Shown here piece by piece: positions 25,401-44,949 of a stretch of 64,000 nucleotides of DNA. Every line of letters begins with the position of its first letter. The stretch's first letter is position 1. The stretch comes from Cymodocea nodosa (Eukaryota; Streptophyta; Magnoliopsida; Alismatales; Cymodoceaceae): assembly GCA_036874045.1 (NCBI GenBank), contig CM072336.1, positions 23,945,501-24,009,500 of the forward strand. Reading direction: 5' to 3'. Both the position numbers and the translations under genes were made by a program. The notes beneath the pieces are model-generated. The model saw only the letters and a program-made list of their open reading frames with translations, ran no database searches and was not told the origin of the DNA.

Positions 25401-28400
25401 TATTTCAAAAGGACTTATTTGACCATTCCCTATGCAGGAATTTCATGAACTACGTTGTAAAAATACTGCCTGAATGAGAATAAGATTACTTTTTTTTGGT
25501 AAAATTTAGTGATGTTTTTGAAGGCATAACCTCGGACAAGTGCATAAAACAGGGAAACCGAGGTGGGAGCAGTGTATATAGCCAACGATCCGTATCACCG
25601 AAATTTCAGTGGTATGGATCAATTTTTGAAGTTACTGATCCGATAACAACATGGGTATTGGGATCGTAACTGTTTCAGGTGATATTTTGATCCATATTGG
25701 TCCGATCAATTGATATGGGCCATTTTTATTCTTCCATGTGGCTGTATCATCTGATACAAATGAGACTTCAACCAAAATCATGGGGATGCTGGTGATACAT
25801 GTGCAGAACATGGAAAACTTGTGAGCTAATGCTACAGCAAGGTGTTTTTCTTCTAGATAAAAGTTGCCACAAAGACTTAGAACTTTAAAATCACTCTAAT
25901 CTTCTCAATATCTTGCATAAAGTATGCTTTTGGTTTATTTCCCTTTTATTCAAGGTCAGATCTTCACTTTTTATGTTAGATCTAAGATTACTTTTAATAG
26001 TTAGACGTATTCTTTGCAATTCACGAATTTTGCATGGTTTATTTTCTTTTTTTACACAATTTTCGTTTTTTCATATGCTTATAGCAAAAAGTAAATAGAT
26101 TTATCTTAGATTAGGTTGGATCTAAGGTTATCTAAGGTAGATACATGTTTTTTAACAATTTTTCCGATAATTTTTTCTGTTTTCCCGGATGATGTTACAT
26201 ATAACAAACAATAATAATAATCTAAGTCATACATAAGATTAAAGTAGGATAAATGAAGTAGAGAAATGCTTTTGGAGCATAAGATAATAGGAGAATATCC
26301 TTAAAATTAAAAGAAAAATTCTATAAAACATAGCCATATGCATGACCATATTTTATGATTCAAAATATTGGGTTATAAGGTATGACTATATACAAAATGT
26401 TAATATCGTAGAGGTGAAAATATTTAGATGAATGAGTAGTAATATTATAATGAATAAACTAAAAAATGATCTTATTAGGACTAAAATAAGAGTCCCATTG
26501 ATGGAAAATAAGGGAAAATCAACCTAGATAATTTGATAATAAGAAAAGAAAGTCAAATGGTGTATTTGCTAGAAGAGGAAAATTAATTAGTGGAAAAGAA
26601 ATTAAAAGAAGTAGATGAAAACCTAAAATTACTTGGTTAAGAATTGTAAGAAAATATTTAAATTTCTATAATTTAACCAAAGATTTGACTAAAGATAAAA
26701 AGACAAGAAAAAGATTCATGTGGCCAATCCTGTATAGTGAGATAAACCCTATCTTACTCCAGCCATATTTTTAGACGTTAACAAGACTTGGAAAATCCAT
26801 TCTTGAACAGAACCTCCCGGAAAAATGTAAGATGCAAAGAGCCAGCAAATAGCATGTGAATATTAATATTTTTTGGAATTTTTCAACACCAGGAGAATTA
26901 CCTATTTTCAAAACAAGAAATGCACTCTCTGTCTACAGTGTTGCCATGCTTGAGAACATAATCTTGCAAGCCAGAAGCTAACCGTTCCACAGCTGACATG
27001 GAATGGGGCAGAAGAAGGCCATCAACTGCCCGGAGAAGGTATTCATGCCTCGAGCCAGTACATTTTACATGTTCAATAAGTAGCTCAAATGCAATCATCT
27101 AGAGAAAATATACAACCAATTTTATGGAGTAAAAGAAACATAAAAAGTCGTGATATAAGTAATATCTGTCAACAAAAATCCTCATCTAAAAAGTCACTTA
27201 CAGGAACCTTCAAGATGAGTATCTGCAAAAAGGAGACAAATAATGAGGGAAGAGAAAACTTAACTTTGTCACAAGATAAGCAAAATAAGTTTATCAAATT
27301 CCTTAAGGATAAGTAAACTACTGAGATTTTCTATTTTCATTTTAAAGGCAAATTCCAGTTTTATCCACAAATAAGGAACATAACATTACCAAGTATGTTA
27401 AAGACTGCAACCAGTGATCTTTTCCCTTTTTTAGGATTCTTGGAAAACCAGCAGGATTAAGTTGAAAAAAAATAATACAAGAGGATTGCCAAGACAATAA
27501 GCACAAACCCAAAAAGGAAAAGAAAAGCATGATATACAAATATTTATGAGAAACAAAGTAGAAAGATAGTCAAATAATTAACAATCACTCAACCCAATCT
27601 TTAATGTTGTGGTTCAACTCCTTGATATCATATCTTGCAAGTCCACAATCAAAAACATACAAACATGAAGTGATGAAAGTGAGCTTTACTTTTTTTGAAA
27701 ATGCAGATCCACTATAGTGAGTCTGATCAGCAACTAAATTGGTAATTCCCCAATCTTCAAAACAAAATGGGTAAATCCTCCATGCTCGCTTGTGATAGTT
27801 ACAAGTTTTACATGGGTAAATCCTCCATGCCTTCATTGTGGTGAAATTCTGGTCCACATTTTCAGGTCAGTCAACTCATGGTTTTTTATGTGAACCGATC
27901 ATGTTTACTAACATGGACACATGCTAGTCCAACATGGGAAAAAAGAGAAGATGCTGTGTTTCTTTCTTTTTCTCATCTTTCCTCCTGTTTCCACTGACAT
28001 TTCTAACTATAAGAATCCAACAATCATCTGGTCATCATCAATGAGAATTCTGGTCACCATTGACCATTTTGACCATCATCATGGATCACCAACAAAAAGC
28101 TAGCAAGGATCCACATCCTTTTCCTTTCCTCCTCTATTCAAGATTAATGTATTGTATGGGTCATTTTTATATGATATTTATTTATTCTGAACATTGATTG
28201 CCACTTTTTATCAATTTCTTATATTCCAGCACATCCACTTTGAAGTCCATTTTGAACGTAAATGTCTAAAAGTTTAATACGATCATTCCTAGATGTATGT
28301 TACTTCTTGCTTTCGCTTATCCTAGAGATCCAAATCAACACTCAGTTTTTAGTGCATTTCCATGAACTTCCATGTTTTTATTCCATGCATATCAAAGCAA

Positions 28401-31235
28401 ACATTTTACAACAAAGCAAGGATGGTTACAGGGCACATCTTATTGTGCTTATATTTTTTCGAAAGGCAAATAGGGTGAATCTCATTAAAAGAACGCTCAT
28501 CCAAAAGAGTGAAAAACATAAAAGGTGATTGATAAAGCAGATCAATCCAGAAAAAAGTCTACGGATTAATCATTAATCACACTATCTCAGACTTCTGATG
28601 CTATTTGTTTTTTGTTTTCTCTTATTTTTCTAGGATTTATTTTGAGTTCCTCGTGGAAGTTCTATAGGAATTTTGTCAGGTTATATTTTCTTGCCAATAT
28701 TTATTTAATCGTCAATAGATGATTTCATGGTTTACATTTTTTATTCTATTGTCTGTTGAATTTCTAATTCAGCATTACACCATCTTGGATGATGCTTACT
28801 TTTCTCAATGAAGAGTTTATCCATACTTTCAAAAGAAAGAAGATTATTCCAGATTATTATCAAAACTAGCAAAAGGCAGTTCCCTATAAATATGGAAACC
28901 AAAAGGCTTCAACTTGAATGAATCTACTCTTGTTTAAAGCTTAAAAGTATGTTCCCATAAAACATGTAATGGAAATGATAAAAATCTAATTTGTAAAATA
29001 GTTAATGTGTACAGACAAAAAATTGAATGAATAATGCTAGTCCTAATATATTGTAGGGTCTGTGATACACATGATTATTAATGACAAGGTTAACATTGAA
29101 TAGTAAAAAATTAGTTGCTGGTTCACCATCCATGAGTTATCTTAGGAGTTCCAATAATTACTTTACCTTTTGGATGATCCTTGTCTTTTATTCTATTGAT
29201 AACAATCATTTTCTTTGTTTAAAAAATTAATTTGCTTATTTTTGGGTAATGAAAATTAACAAATTGAGAAGCATATGATAAAGAAACACCTTTCCTACAA
29301 AGTTTGCTGCCCATGCAATAAGGTCATTAATGCTCTTTTCATTCATCTCAAAGTTAAAGGACATCTCACTTCCACTATAAGACAACATAGAGACAAGTTT
29401 TCAGTGAAATCAGATAAAGAAAATAAAATGTAAGCTACTCATATGAATAATAAGGTGGTATGTTGTTGATAGTAACAAGAAGGGCAGTCGCAACAATAAT
29501 GATGATGCTAAGACAAGTGAGAGGAACATATTTATATGGTATAAATTTTGAAGTTTGGCGATCCAAACGCAAATGGAATTATAAGGAGTATGCAAACTAA
29601 AGTTTACCTCTCTTCATCTTAGGGTGTTCAACATCCTAGTGATTCCATGCAAATCATACATTTTTCAAGCATCTATTTTATCATTTGAAAAATAAAAGAA
29701 GCTTTTTTTGCTTGCTTTTGTTGTTGCATGCAACAATATAATACTGCTGTGTAGATTGGAGATCAAACACACGGTCACATGCCTGAATTTCATGCCATTT
29801 TTGGGCGTGGAGGACAGCTTCACTATCCTTCTAGACATGGTAGTTTCTTTCACGCATAACTGATAGTTGTGTATGTCTTTGTCGCCAATGCCTACAGTCA
29901 ATTTGAGAAGGAAAACATTTTGTTCCAAGCATACAACATCATTTTTAGCTTGATATTGACAAGAAAAAAGGAGGATGATAACATTGCATTATGATAAGGA
30001 ATACAATTTCCTATAAATGGGATAATAAATACTTTGCCTATAAATAACCTAATAAGCAACCATATAATAATCAATTTATTTTAAAAGACATCCATCCATC
30101 AATTTCTTTTTTGGAACTGATGTAATACCACCATGAAATTTGGTAATCATTTTTCCAAAGACAGTTGGTCTGTCACATGGAATTGGGCTTTTCCGATAGT
30201 ACATGTTGGTTTTCTGCTAGCTTGTTGCCTTCTTCAATCTTTTCCGATTCTGGGTATCACTTGTGAACATTATCAAGTATTTGTGGTATTTTGTATTCTT
30301 GAGGTGTTAACAGATTGTTCAATGTATTAATATAGTAGACAAACAGGGCTACAAATAAAATACAGAAGCATGAAAAGGGAAAATGTGTTGAAGATTCTAC
30401 GTACAAGTTGTGGTCACATGGAGTTCACCATCTGTACAGCAAGCAAAGAAGAGCTAATACCATCAAAACACGTAATATAGAAAAACAATATGCTCAACTA
30501 AGATATTGAAGGAATCAGCACACCCCAGTCATTAACAGCTACTAGACTGCAATTGATGCAGTCTCCCACATCCTGCAACTCTTTCTGGCTGCAGCCAACG
30601 CCCGTGTCGGAGACTGTCATGACAATAAGCACATACTACTATTCTTATCACTTCTGAAAGCCTCTCAAAAACAAAATACTAACGTCCGGAAGACTTGGAA
30701 AAAGCTATAAAATAAGGACTTCGACATTCTAATATTCTTGTAACTAAATGATATTTAGACAATTACTACAATCTAACTATTTAAGTAGCGAGAGGTGAAA
30801 TCCATGTAAATTCAGCAGCAGCAACGACAACCAATGCCTCAAAACACAATGCAGATTCAACAATAAAGGGATGAGTACGGTGTTCATTAATTCCTCAATC
30901 AGAGCTCTTCAAACCAACTCCTCAGGCAACTACATTCTTCTTCTTCTTGTTCTGCGAGACTACAACTACCATCAGCAGTACATACCGGAGACTCTGACCG
31001 AATGAACCGAGTCTGCACCGTAGGTCAGGCGGAAGCAAACGGAGACGCTGCACGTGTTCCCGGAGGCGCGGCACCTCGCGACGGACAACCTCGTCAGCTG
31101 CACCAAATAGCAATACGACAACAGAAAAGGATTGAGAAATCCTTGAAAACAGCTTAGGTTTCGTTGGGAGACTAGGGTTTGGACGCTCACGATTTGGAAG
31201 GCTTCTCGGACGGAAGGAGAGGAAGAGACCTCCAT
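22434..31235 (-). CDS. MTOPVIB: Meiotic topoisomerase VIB-like protein, 12 exons
   Basis: Partner of SPO11-1/SPO11-2 in forming meiotic double-strand breaks. Exons in transcript order: 31235-31191, 31097-30986, 30613-30524, 30431-30405, 29891-29783, 29374-29290, 27222-27202, 27098-26902, 24418-24286, 24126-23914, 23473-23360, 22757-22434. All phases agree and give 489 aa; as I recall the Arabidopsis protein is about 490. The ATG is followed by EVSSSPSVREAF. A GHKL-type box DTGVG is at residues 55-59. Family segments include WDGELHVTTT, FELLIEHVKCTGSRHEYLL, KHGNT, SYGLKL, VLEWENL and LILSSNDSSFQAECVSLLG. The C-terminus is an acidic tail. Exons 4 (27 nt) and 7 (21 nt) are micro-exons. The exon 5 donor is GC (CAG/GCATGT), the only choice nearby that keeps frame. 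It is transcribed leftward, with an RTE relic in intron 8. Function is inferred from family. Confidence 0.88.
26160..26760 (+). mobile_element. RTE-type LINE 3' relic in MTOPVIB intron 8
   Basis: AT-rich sequence whose broken plus-strand frames follow the C-terminal part of an RTE reverse transcriptase (a decayed [10 protein letters not shown] segment at about 26300, then the region after the RT core). It is clearly similar to 34540-35060 in the MDAR gene. Stops are frequent. It lies between MTOPVIB exons 8 and 9, antisense to that gene. Confidence 0.6.
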
Positions 31236-32344
31236 CGGTGAGGAGGAAGAAATGGTAGTACAAGAACTGGGGGGGTAAATTAACAATAAAATGTTGGTAT
31301 TTTTTGAATTATTTCTTCGCATACAGAAAAATTGTTCAGACATTTGTTTTTTTTTTCTTTCAATTAATTAAAATTATTATAGTTCCTATTTGCAAAAAAA
31401 TATTATAGTTTCTCAATTAATTCAATTGTTATAGCTGCTTCATATTTTTTTCAATAAATAAAATGCTGTTGTCACAGGAAAAATTTTGTTGGTGGTGCTT
31501 AGTTATTTTATTATTAAATTTAAATATATTCTTATATAATTATTTAAATTTTTTTTTTTATATATCAAATTTTTAGCTTAATCTAAGTAATGTTAATTGT
31601 ATTTTTTATTTAAAAATCAATAGTTGAAATTTAGCAAAAATTGGTGAATTTAAAGACTTTTAGATCAACGACTAATACTTGTTTAATGTAAGCAAAAATT
31701 TCTTCGTGCAGTTATATTCATCAAATAATAAAATGTTTTATAAGGTAATAAACAATCAATTACAAATATTCATTGTTAGCGTAAATATAACAAAGTGAGT
31801 GGTGGATACTGAAAAAGTTGCGTTCATTCATCCAGAAATTTCTCAAGATAACTAACATATGTTGGATAGGCTTATAAATGAGGCGAATTTATACTCACTG
31901 CCCTTCTTGTTCTGCTCCATTTAACATTAGGATATAGAAATTTTTTTATCTTATTGCAAACTAATCTATGAGTAACATCTACCTTTTACTTGCCAAATTT
32001 GAATGGGAATAGTAAACTTATACATGTTCCATACTTATCCCACTTGTATGCTGCTTTTAATCTCAAGTTTCACACAGTTCAGTCTATCTATGATGATTTG
32101 TGTCTGTCATGTCAAGCCAAATAATTTTCAGCTATCACTGAACCCTGAAGCTAGAAGTTCCTCGATCCAAAAGATTATCTATCATACCATCTCTGTTCCA
32201 TCTTTATATTTTCTTGTTTTTACAGTGAGTTTTCAGCATGTGTAAATATATTTTCTTGAAAGGGAAGGTTGTGAAATAAAATACATGAAGGAACAGACTA
32301 CATTATCATGGATCATAAGTGAAGCCTTTGTGGTTCCATCATCA
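31236..32344. other. MTOPVIB upstream region and MDAR 3' flank
   Basis: Both neighbours are transcribed leftward, so this 1.1 kb holds the MTOPVIB promoter next to 31235 and the MDAR 3' UTR next to 32345. It is AT-rich, with several T-runs and no open frame of known type. No core promoter motif could be fixed. Confidence 0.4.
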
Positions 32345-39149
<6,805 letters not shown>

Positions 39150-39154
39150 AGACA

Positions 39155-40797
39155 TGTTAGGATCTTATGGTTCATTAGAGGGAGGGTGAATGGTGATTTA
39201 TGTATATTTTTATATTTTTTCTAATTTAACTAACTGATATTGAATAATCAATATGAACAAATATTAAACAAGTAAATTATGCACAATGAAAATATAAATA
39301 AAAACATAAGGGAGTTTTAAGTGGTTTACCAACTTGACTAATCCACCCCTAAAGATCATTTGGACTTCACTAAGTGTCTCAACATTTACATATACTTTAC
39401 TTTTAAGTTGAAGCAAGAACCAACCATTTACTTGAGTTTTTTAGTCGTAGTTTTAACCAACTACTTAGAAGTTTTCAGGTTAAAACTTCAGTAAACCAAC
39501 TTCTTGAGTTTTCAAGTTAAAACTCAAATCAACAACTTGAGTGTAACTTTCAAGTTGAAGTCATGAACCAAATGATCATTCTTAGATCAAACTTTCAACA
39601 CTTGGAGAGCTTTGATTATCTTCTAGTATTTTTAGCTTTCAGTCTATTCTCTATTGCATTGAATCTGAATTAAATTTTTTTCTGTAACAGTAGTTGATCT
39701 ACAATCTATACTTTATCTTTGTATGTGATTGTATATGTAATCTCTCTCTTATTAGCTCTATTTGATGTTGAATGATTTGTCTCTATTTATACTTATAAGT
39801 CCAATGATCATATTTTCTCTTTAATAGATTGATTCCGTTGTACTTACTAAATTGCTAGGTCTAAATATGGTAAGTTACCATTCTGTATACTGTTCTTTAT
39901 GTAACCTTCTGATTCCCTTTGATTTTCGGATAGTTAGCTTCGTAACTTTCAAAAAATATTCTTATAACTCTCTGAAAAACTCGAACAGTTATACTTGTCA
40001 CGTGATCCTTTAAGTTCTATACGTGAGTCTTCTTAGTTTCAGACAGTTAGCTTGTAACCCTCCGAAAACTCGAACAGTTATCCTATAACTATCCGAAAAA
40101 CTTGAACAGTTATCTTTCAAGACTTTTGACTGCTCGTCACATGTTTCTTTAAGTTCCTCATGTATTTCTGAAAAAGTCAAATAGTTACGAGATAACTATT
40201 CGAAAAACTAGAACAGTTATCTTGTAACTATCCGAAAAACTTAAACAATTATCCTTCAAGGCTTTCTAACTTTCACCATGTGTGTATTTAAATAACTTAA
40301 CTATTTGAATAGTTAGCTTCCTAACTTTTCAATTCCAACATATTTTTGGATAGTTACCTGTTGTAACTTACCAAAGGTCTTGAACAATTATCTTCTAACA
40401 TTTCTAACTATCACCATGTGCGTATTTAAGTGACTTAACTGTACGGATAGTTAGCTTTTCTAATTCCTCGATTTTCTTGAATTTTCAAATAGTTAGCTCC
40501 CTTAACTTTTCGAAGAGCTCAACTCTTTACCTAACTTTCCGAAAGACTTCTTATTTTTGGATAGTTAGCCTCCTAACTTTTCAAAGAATTTCATACTACT
40601 TTAAGTTGGCTTTCTGCTACAACTGCCCTGTGAAATACAACTTGATTTTTTCTAGATTTCTTGTGTAGCAATCATCTAGTCTATTTGGCTGTAATTTTCT
40701 TTAATTCTTTTATCCATATCTATTCATTCTCCAACCTGTGAAATACATAAACTACTCACATGGATGTTTACATTATCAAAACACAAGGGTTATATCA
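39155..40797. mobile_element. Solo LTR, 1.64 kb, with 5-bp target-site duplication
   Basis: Begins TGTTAGGATC and ends GGTTATATCA. It is flanked on both sides by AGACA (39150-39154 and 40798-40802). The AGAGGGAGGGTGAAT motif just inside the start and the ATTATCAAAACACAAG motif near the end recur in LTRs of plant copia elements of the Sirevirus type, as I recall them. No internal domain or second LTR is present, so this is a solo LTR left by recombination. Its 39900-40600 part is built of diverged short repeats with AACTATCCGAAAAACTTGAA-like units. Confidence 0.85.
39920..40610. repeat. Diverged short repeats inside the solo LTR
   Basis: About a dozen irregularly spaced copies of units such as GATAGTTAGCTT, TAACTATCCGAAAAAC and GAACAGTTATC, sometimes in both orientations (TCGGATAGTTA and TAACTATCCGA). 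Spacing is uneven, so this is not a clean tandem array. It is part of the LTR and may reflect duplicated regulatory or packaging sequence. Confidence 0.55.
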
Positions 40798-40802
40798 AGA
40801 CA

Positions 40803-43800
40803 ATGTTACATAATATTCTTAGACAATGTTACAATGTCCATTGGGGTTACTGTTAAAACATTTATTAGTTTCTCTTTGTCACACAATTGGGAACATGTTA
40901 CATGATTTGTTTCTAGTTTAAGTTTTGTTGATTATCAAAATACTTGAATCTTAACCATCTATTCAAGTACTTAAATAAGTACTTAACTATGGAAGAAGTA
41001 GTTATTTATTTGTGATAGAGATGATATATATCATAGACTTTTCCATTCTTTAACTTACTACAACACTGACATAGGCTCATAGTTGATAGTTTATTGTGAG
41101 CTTTTAATTTGGTTGTGTACTTCAAGTCTCAAATATATGTTTATGCATATGGAATGCACATATGGTGTGAATTCTAACGTTCTTTTTAATGGATTAGCAT
41201 TTTTTTTAGTTTGATGGTAATTGCAATTTAGTTATGCAATTCAATAAATCATTTTTAACAATATCAAAAAAATTAAATTTTAACTTATCATATCATGTTG
41301 AAATGGGCACATCTAAATCAAAACAGCTTGCCTTTAATTTACTAATATTATCAAAATTACTAATATCGTTGATCATTTTTTGGATACACTTTCTCTTTAA
41401 ATTGAATTTTCCTGCACTCTCGTTCATGCCTCGTTTTTGTACAAGCATATATCACTTCATTTAGTAAACACATCATTTCAGCATGCCATCTTTGCCCTAC
41501 TACATCATGCCATTAATGTTGTTTACGTGTCGCCCATATTCACTTCTAACATGTTCTTTGTGTATATGATTCATATATGCAATATTGCATAAACATGCAT
41601 CATTTTATTTTGTCACGTCATGCATCAATTTATTCAATAACCACGCATCGTTTCGTCATCTTAATCCACATGCACGTTTCTTTACATGTCATGAGAGCAA
41701 CATTCATCATTTTATTCATTTCATCTTGCCAACATGCGTCATTTCATTTTCACAAGTTATTGCATATCATTCCATACTAAACTTGTTCCCTTACGTACTA
41801 TTTCATTATCATGCTTACTATTTTATCTTGGTAGATATGACAACTCTTGAGAAGACAAATAATGGAGGAGGGTGAAGTTACATGAGTTAGAACGCTTAAA
41901 GAAATGTGAGGTTTTTAAACATATTAAATGAAGCATAGGAAAATACAATGTAAGATGTAAAGTAAATATCATAAAAAAATACAGACAACGTATTAAAAAA
42001 CTTGATGATAAATTTATCAAAATTATACAAAAATTTCAAAACAAATTAGATGAGGTTAGAACTTTATACAAAGGCCATATGAACATACTTGATGAGATAT
42101 GAAATAAATTTGCTAAGATTAGAATTGTTATGTCTTATTTTTAGTTTTTGAGTACTTATAGATTGTTATTTCTAATCATATTTTTTTTAGTCACATTTAG
42201 AATACAAGAGATGTAAAGGAAAATCGTATCTCAATTATGATTAATTGATGTGAATTTTTGAAGGTAACATGACTATTGGTAATGTGATAAGACAAAATGT
42301 TGATAGTGTTAAATAAAGATTAGAGAGAATGTAGTTGAGATAAATGTAGATAATGATTTTCACACTTTACTAAACACTCAAGCAAGACATATATCCTAGT
42401 TTAGAGAATAATGCAAGAACCATCATAGAGAGAAGGAGAAAGGAAAAGTGGCTGCAACCTCATGTTGAAGAGTGTTTTAAAGATGTAACATGGGCTATGA
42501 TGATGATGATATGTTAAAAGGAGGATGTCAATGCAAGTGAATGTTTATAACAGATGGTTTATGTGTAAGAGCAAATGTTACAATTGTTATTGAAGTAAGG
42601 AAATCATTCAGATAAAGTTGTTGCATCATTATGTAAGCTTAAAGGCCTTTCCAATAATCACAAATTTAAAACCATGCACCTATTTCGTTAGAAGACATTA
42701 ATTCCTATGTCTACTAAAAGAAATGAGAAAAGAATGGTTACAATTTAATTGAGGATAGATTGTTTGGTGCGTAAAGAAGTATATATATATATATATGTTT
42801 TGTGTTAAGTTCTTGTTATTTACATTGTGTTTGTTATGTTAAGATGCATAAACAATGTGATGGAATTCATGATGCTCTATCTTTGTTATGAAAAATCTTT
42901 TATCAACAATGTGATGTTATGAGCAATGCTTTGAGGTTTTATATATGTTTGTGTCTCATGTTTTTGTGGTAAATGTTATTGACATCATTTTATATATGTT
43001 ATGTATGTTGGTAAGATATAATGTCTTTCTTCTATTAATGTAGGTGATGATGTTTCTAGAAAATATATGGTGTTGACATTTCTTTATGATAGTTGGACAA
43101 AATCAACAGTATGAAGTAATTATAAAGTAGTTTAGTTATTCTACTTGAATAATTAGTATATACTTCAATGAAATGTTTAATGTTATATTATGTTTAAATC
43201 ATGTATCTATAGTGACATTTTCATCGCCAATATTGAGTTGAATTAAGAATGATCTTAATGTCTTCTTATATCTGAAGGTATTGTCACATTTTCTAATTGA
43301 GTTATTTTGAATGCCATCATTCAATATCTAATTCAAGTATGACATTTACAAGATTATATTAGTGATATTGATAACACACATATTAAAATAATAATTTATA
43401 AATAAGAAATAACAATATTTAAAAATAGGAAAGTAGAATTATCTTAGATCATGAAACATGTAATTTTAACATGGAATATATTTATATTTTAAGTAGTTGG
43501 AAAGGACACATAGTTGATGTTCATACCCTTCAAGAAGTAATAACTTAGATCTAATGGCTTATAAGTTCCATTTAGTAAACAACTCATTATTATTTGGAAG
43601 TTATAATTGCATTATTATAGTAATATAAATTTATACGTAATTAAGTTTTACTTGATAGATGTTGAATATTTCATTTGTCAAGAATTTATTTTTCTATTTT
43701 GAGATATATGTTATCATTTATCTAATTATAATAATGATTGACTTCCAACTAATATTATAGAAAATTTTAATTAAAAACATTCACAGTTAAGAATAATTAT

Positions 43801-44949
43801 TAATATACGTTTGAAGTTGTGAAATATCATTTTACAATTTTATAAGATTACATGTTATATTTATATGAAACTTAAGTGAAAATTATTATTACATTTTTTT
43901 TAGTTTATAATTTTATTTGTAAGTTTGATAAAATAGATTTACTTGAAGATCTTTAAAATGAGTTAGAAAAAATAAATATTACTTATAATATGCAATCAAT
44001 AGGAGAAGTATATTTAGAAGAAAATACTACAATTAAAATAAGTGAAGAAGAAAAAAAGAATTAATAAATAAGATGTATAAAGATATGATAATAATAATGT
44101 AGGATGAAATTTTTTTTTGATATTATTACGAAAATTTTTAGCATAATTTCATTAAAAATATTATTGTAATTTTGAAGAACTTTTAGTCATGTTTGTTCTT
44201 TTTATGTGAAAAAGTTTCTAAAACAATTTCCTTGTATTTTTATTTTGAACAAATTTGTTAATTTTGAATTGATACAATTGTTGAATATTTAATTTATTAT
44301 GATATCTTAAATATTTCTGACATTTTGTTATGGACAAATGGTTTTTAGAAATTCTAACTTTCCTTACTTTTTGACATGTGCACAAATATGTCTTTTTTTT
44401 TACTTTTCAATTATTCTAAACTTTTTATTTTTTAAATTTACTATCATGTACAAAGGAAATATTTCTTTTAACTTTAAGGTGTAACAATTTTAGTCAAAAG
44501 TAACACTATAACTATGCCTAGTTTCTAACAACTCAAGCAGAGAAGAGCAAAAGTTCAACAGTAATGTTTATTTGTTAGAATAGTAGAGTATGTATAATAA
44601 TAATAATAATTATTATTATTATTATAAATAAGTCATATAATAATAAATAATATAAATACATAATAATAATAAATAAGTTTGGTCGAACTAAACTTATTTA
44701 TAATTATTTATTATAATTATATATATTAGTACTATTATAATAATTAATTATTATTATATATTAATATATATGCGAGGATAGAGCAAGTTTTGGGTTTAAG
44801 TACAGGAAAAAATCGTGTCTAAATGAAGGGAGAAAATAGCTTACGTTAAAAAAAAACCTACTATCAAATTTTTCGGCAACAATTTACGTTTTTCAAAAAC
44901 GATCTCCCTCCGGTTCAGCTTCCTCTCGTTCTCTTTCTCTCTCCCTCTC
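40803..44949. other. AT-rich gene-free stretch upstream of the PPR gene
   Basis: No gene was recognised. A region rich in CATGCATCATTTCATTTT-like words runs from 41460 to 41830. From 41874 to 42140 one plus frame is open except for two stops and encodes a lysine-rich, coiled-coil-like string; it may be a transposase relic but matches nothing I can name. A TA microsatellite is at 42780-42797. The part 44340-44590 resembles pieces at 11660-11870 and 15564-15690. Confidence 0.4.
44593..44700. repeat. AT-rich palindromes upstream of the PPR gene
   Basis: An (AAT)n run is followed at once by its complement (ATT)n at 44593-44626, forming a self-complementary block. At 44671-44699 the arms AAATAAGTTT and AAACTTATTT flank a 9-base centre. 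Both could extrude as hairpins. They lie 250-350 bp before the PPR start codon. Confidence 0.75.

Noticed and set aside
41874-42140. Transposase relic with coiled-coil-like translation
   Set aside because: Two stops and no catalytic or zinc-finger motif; composition alone is not enough.
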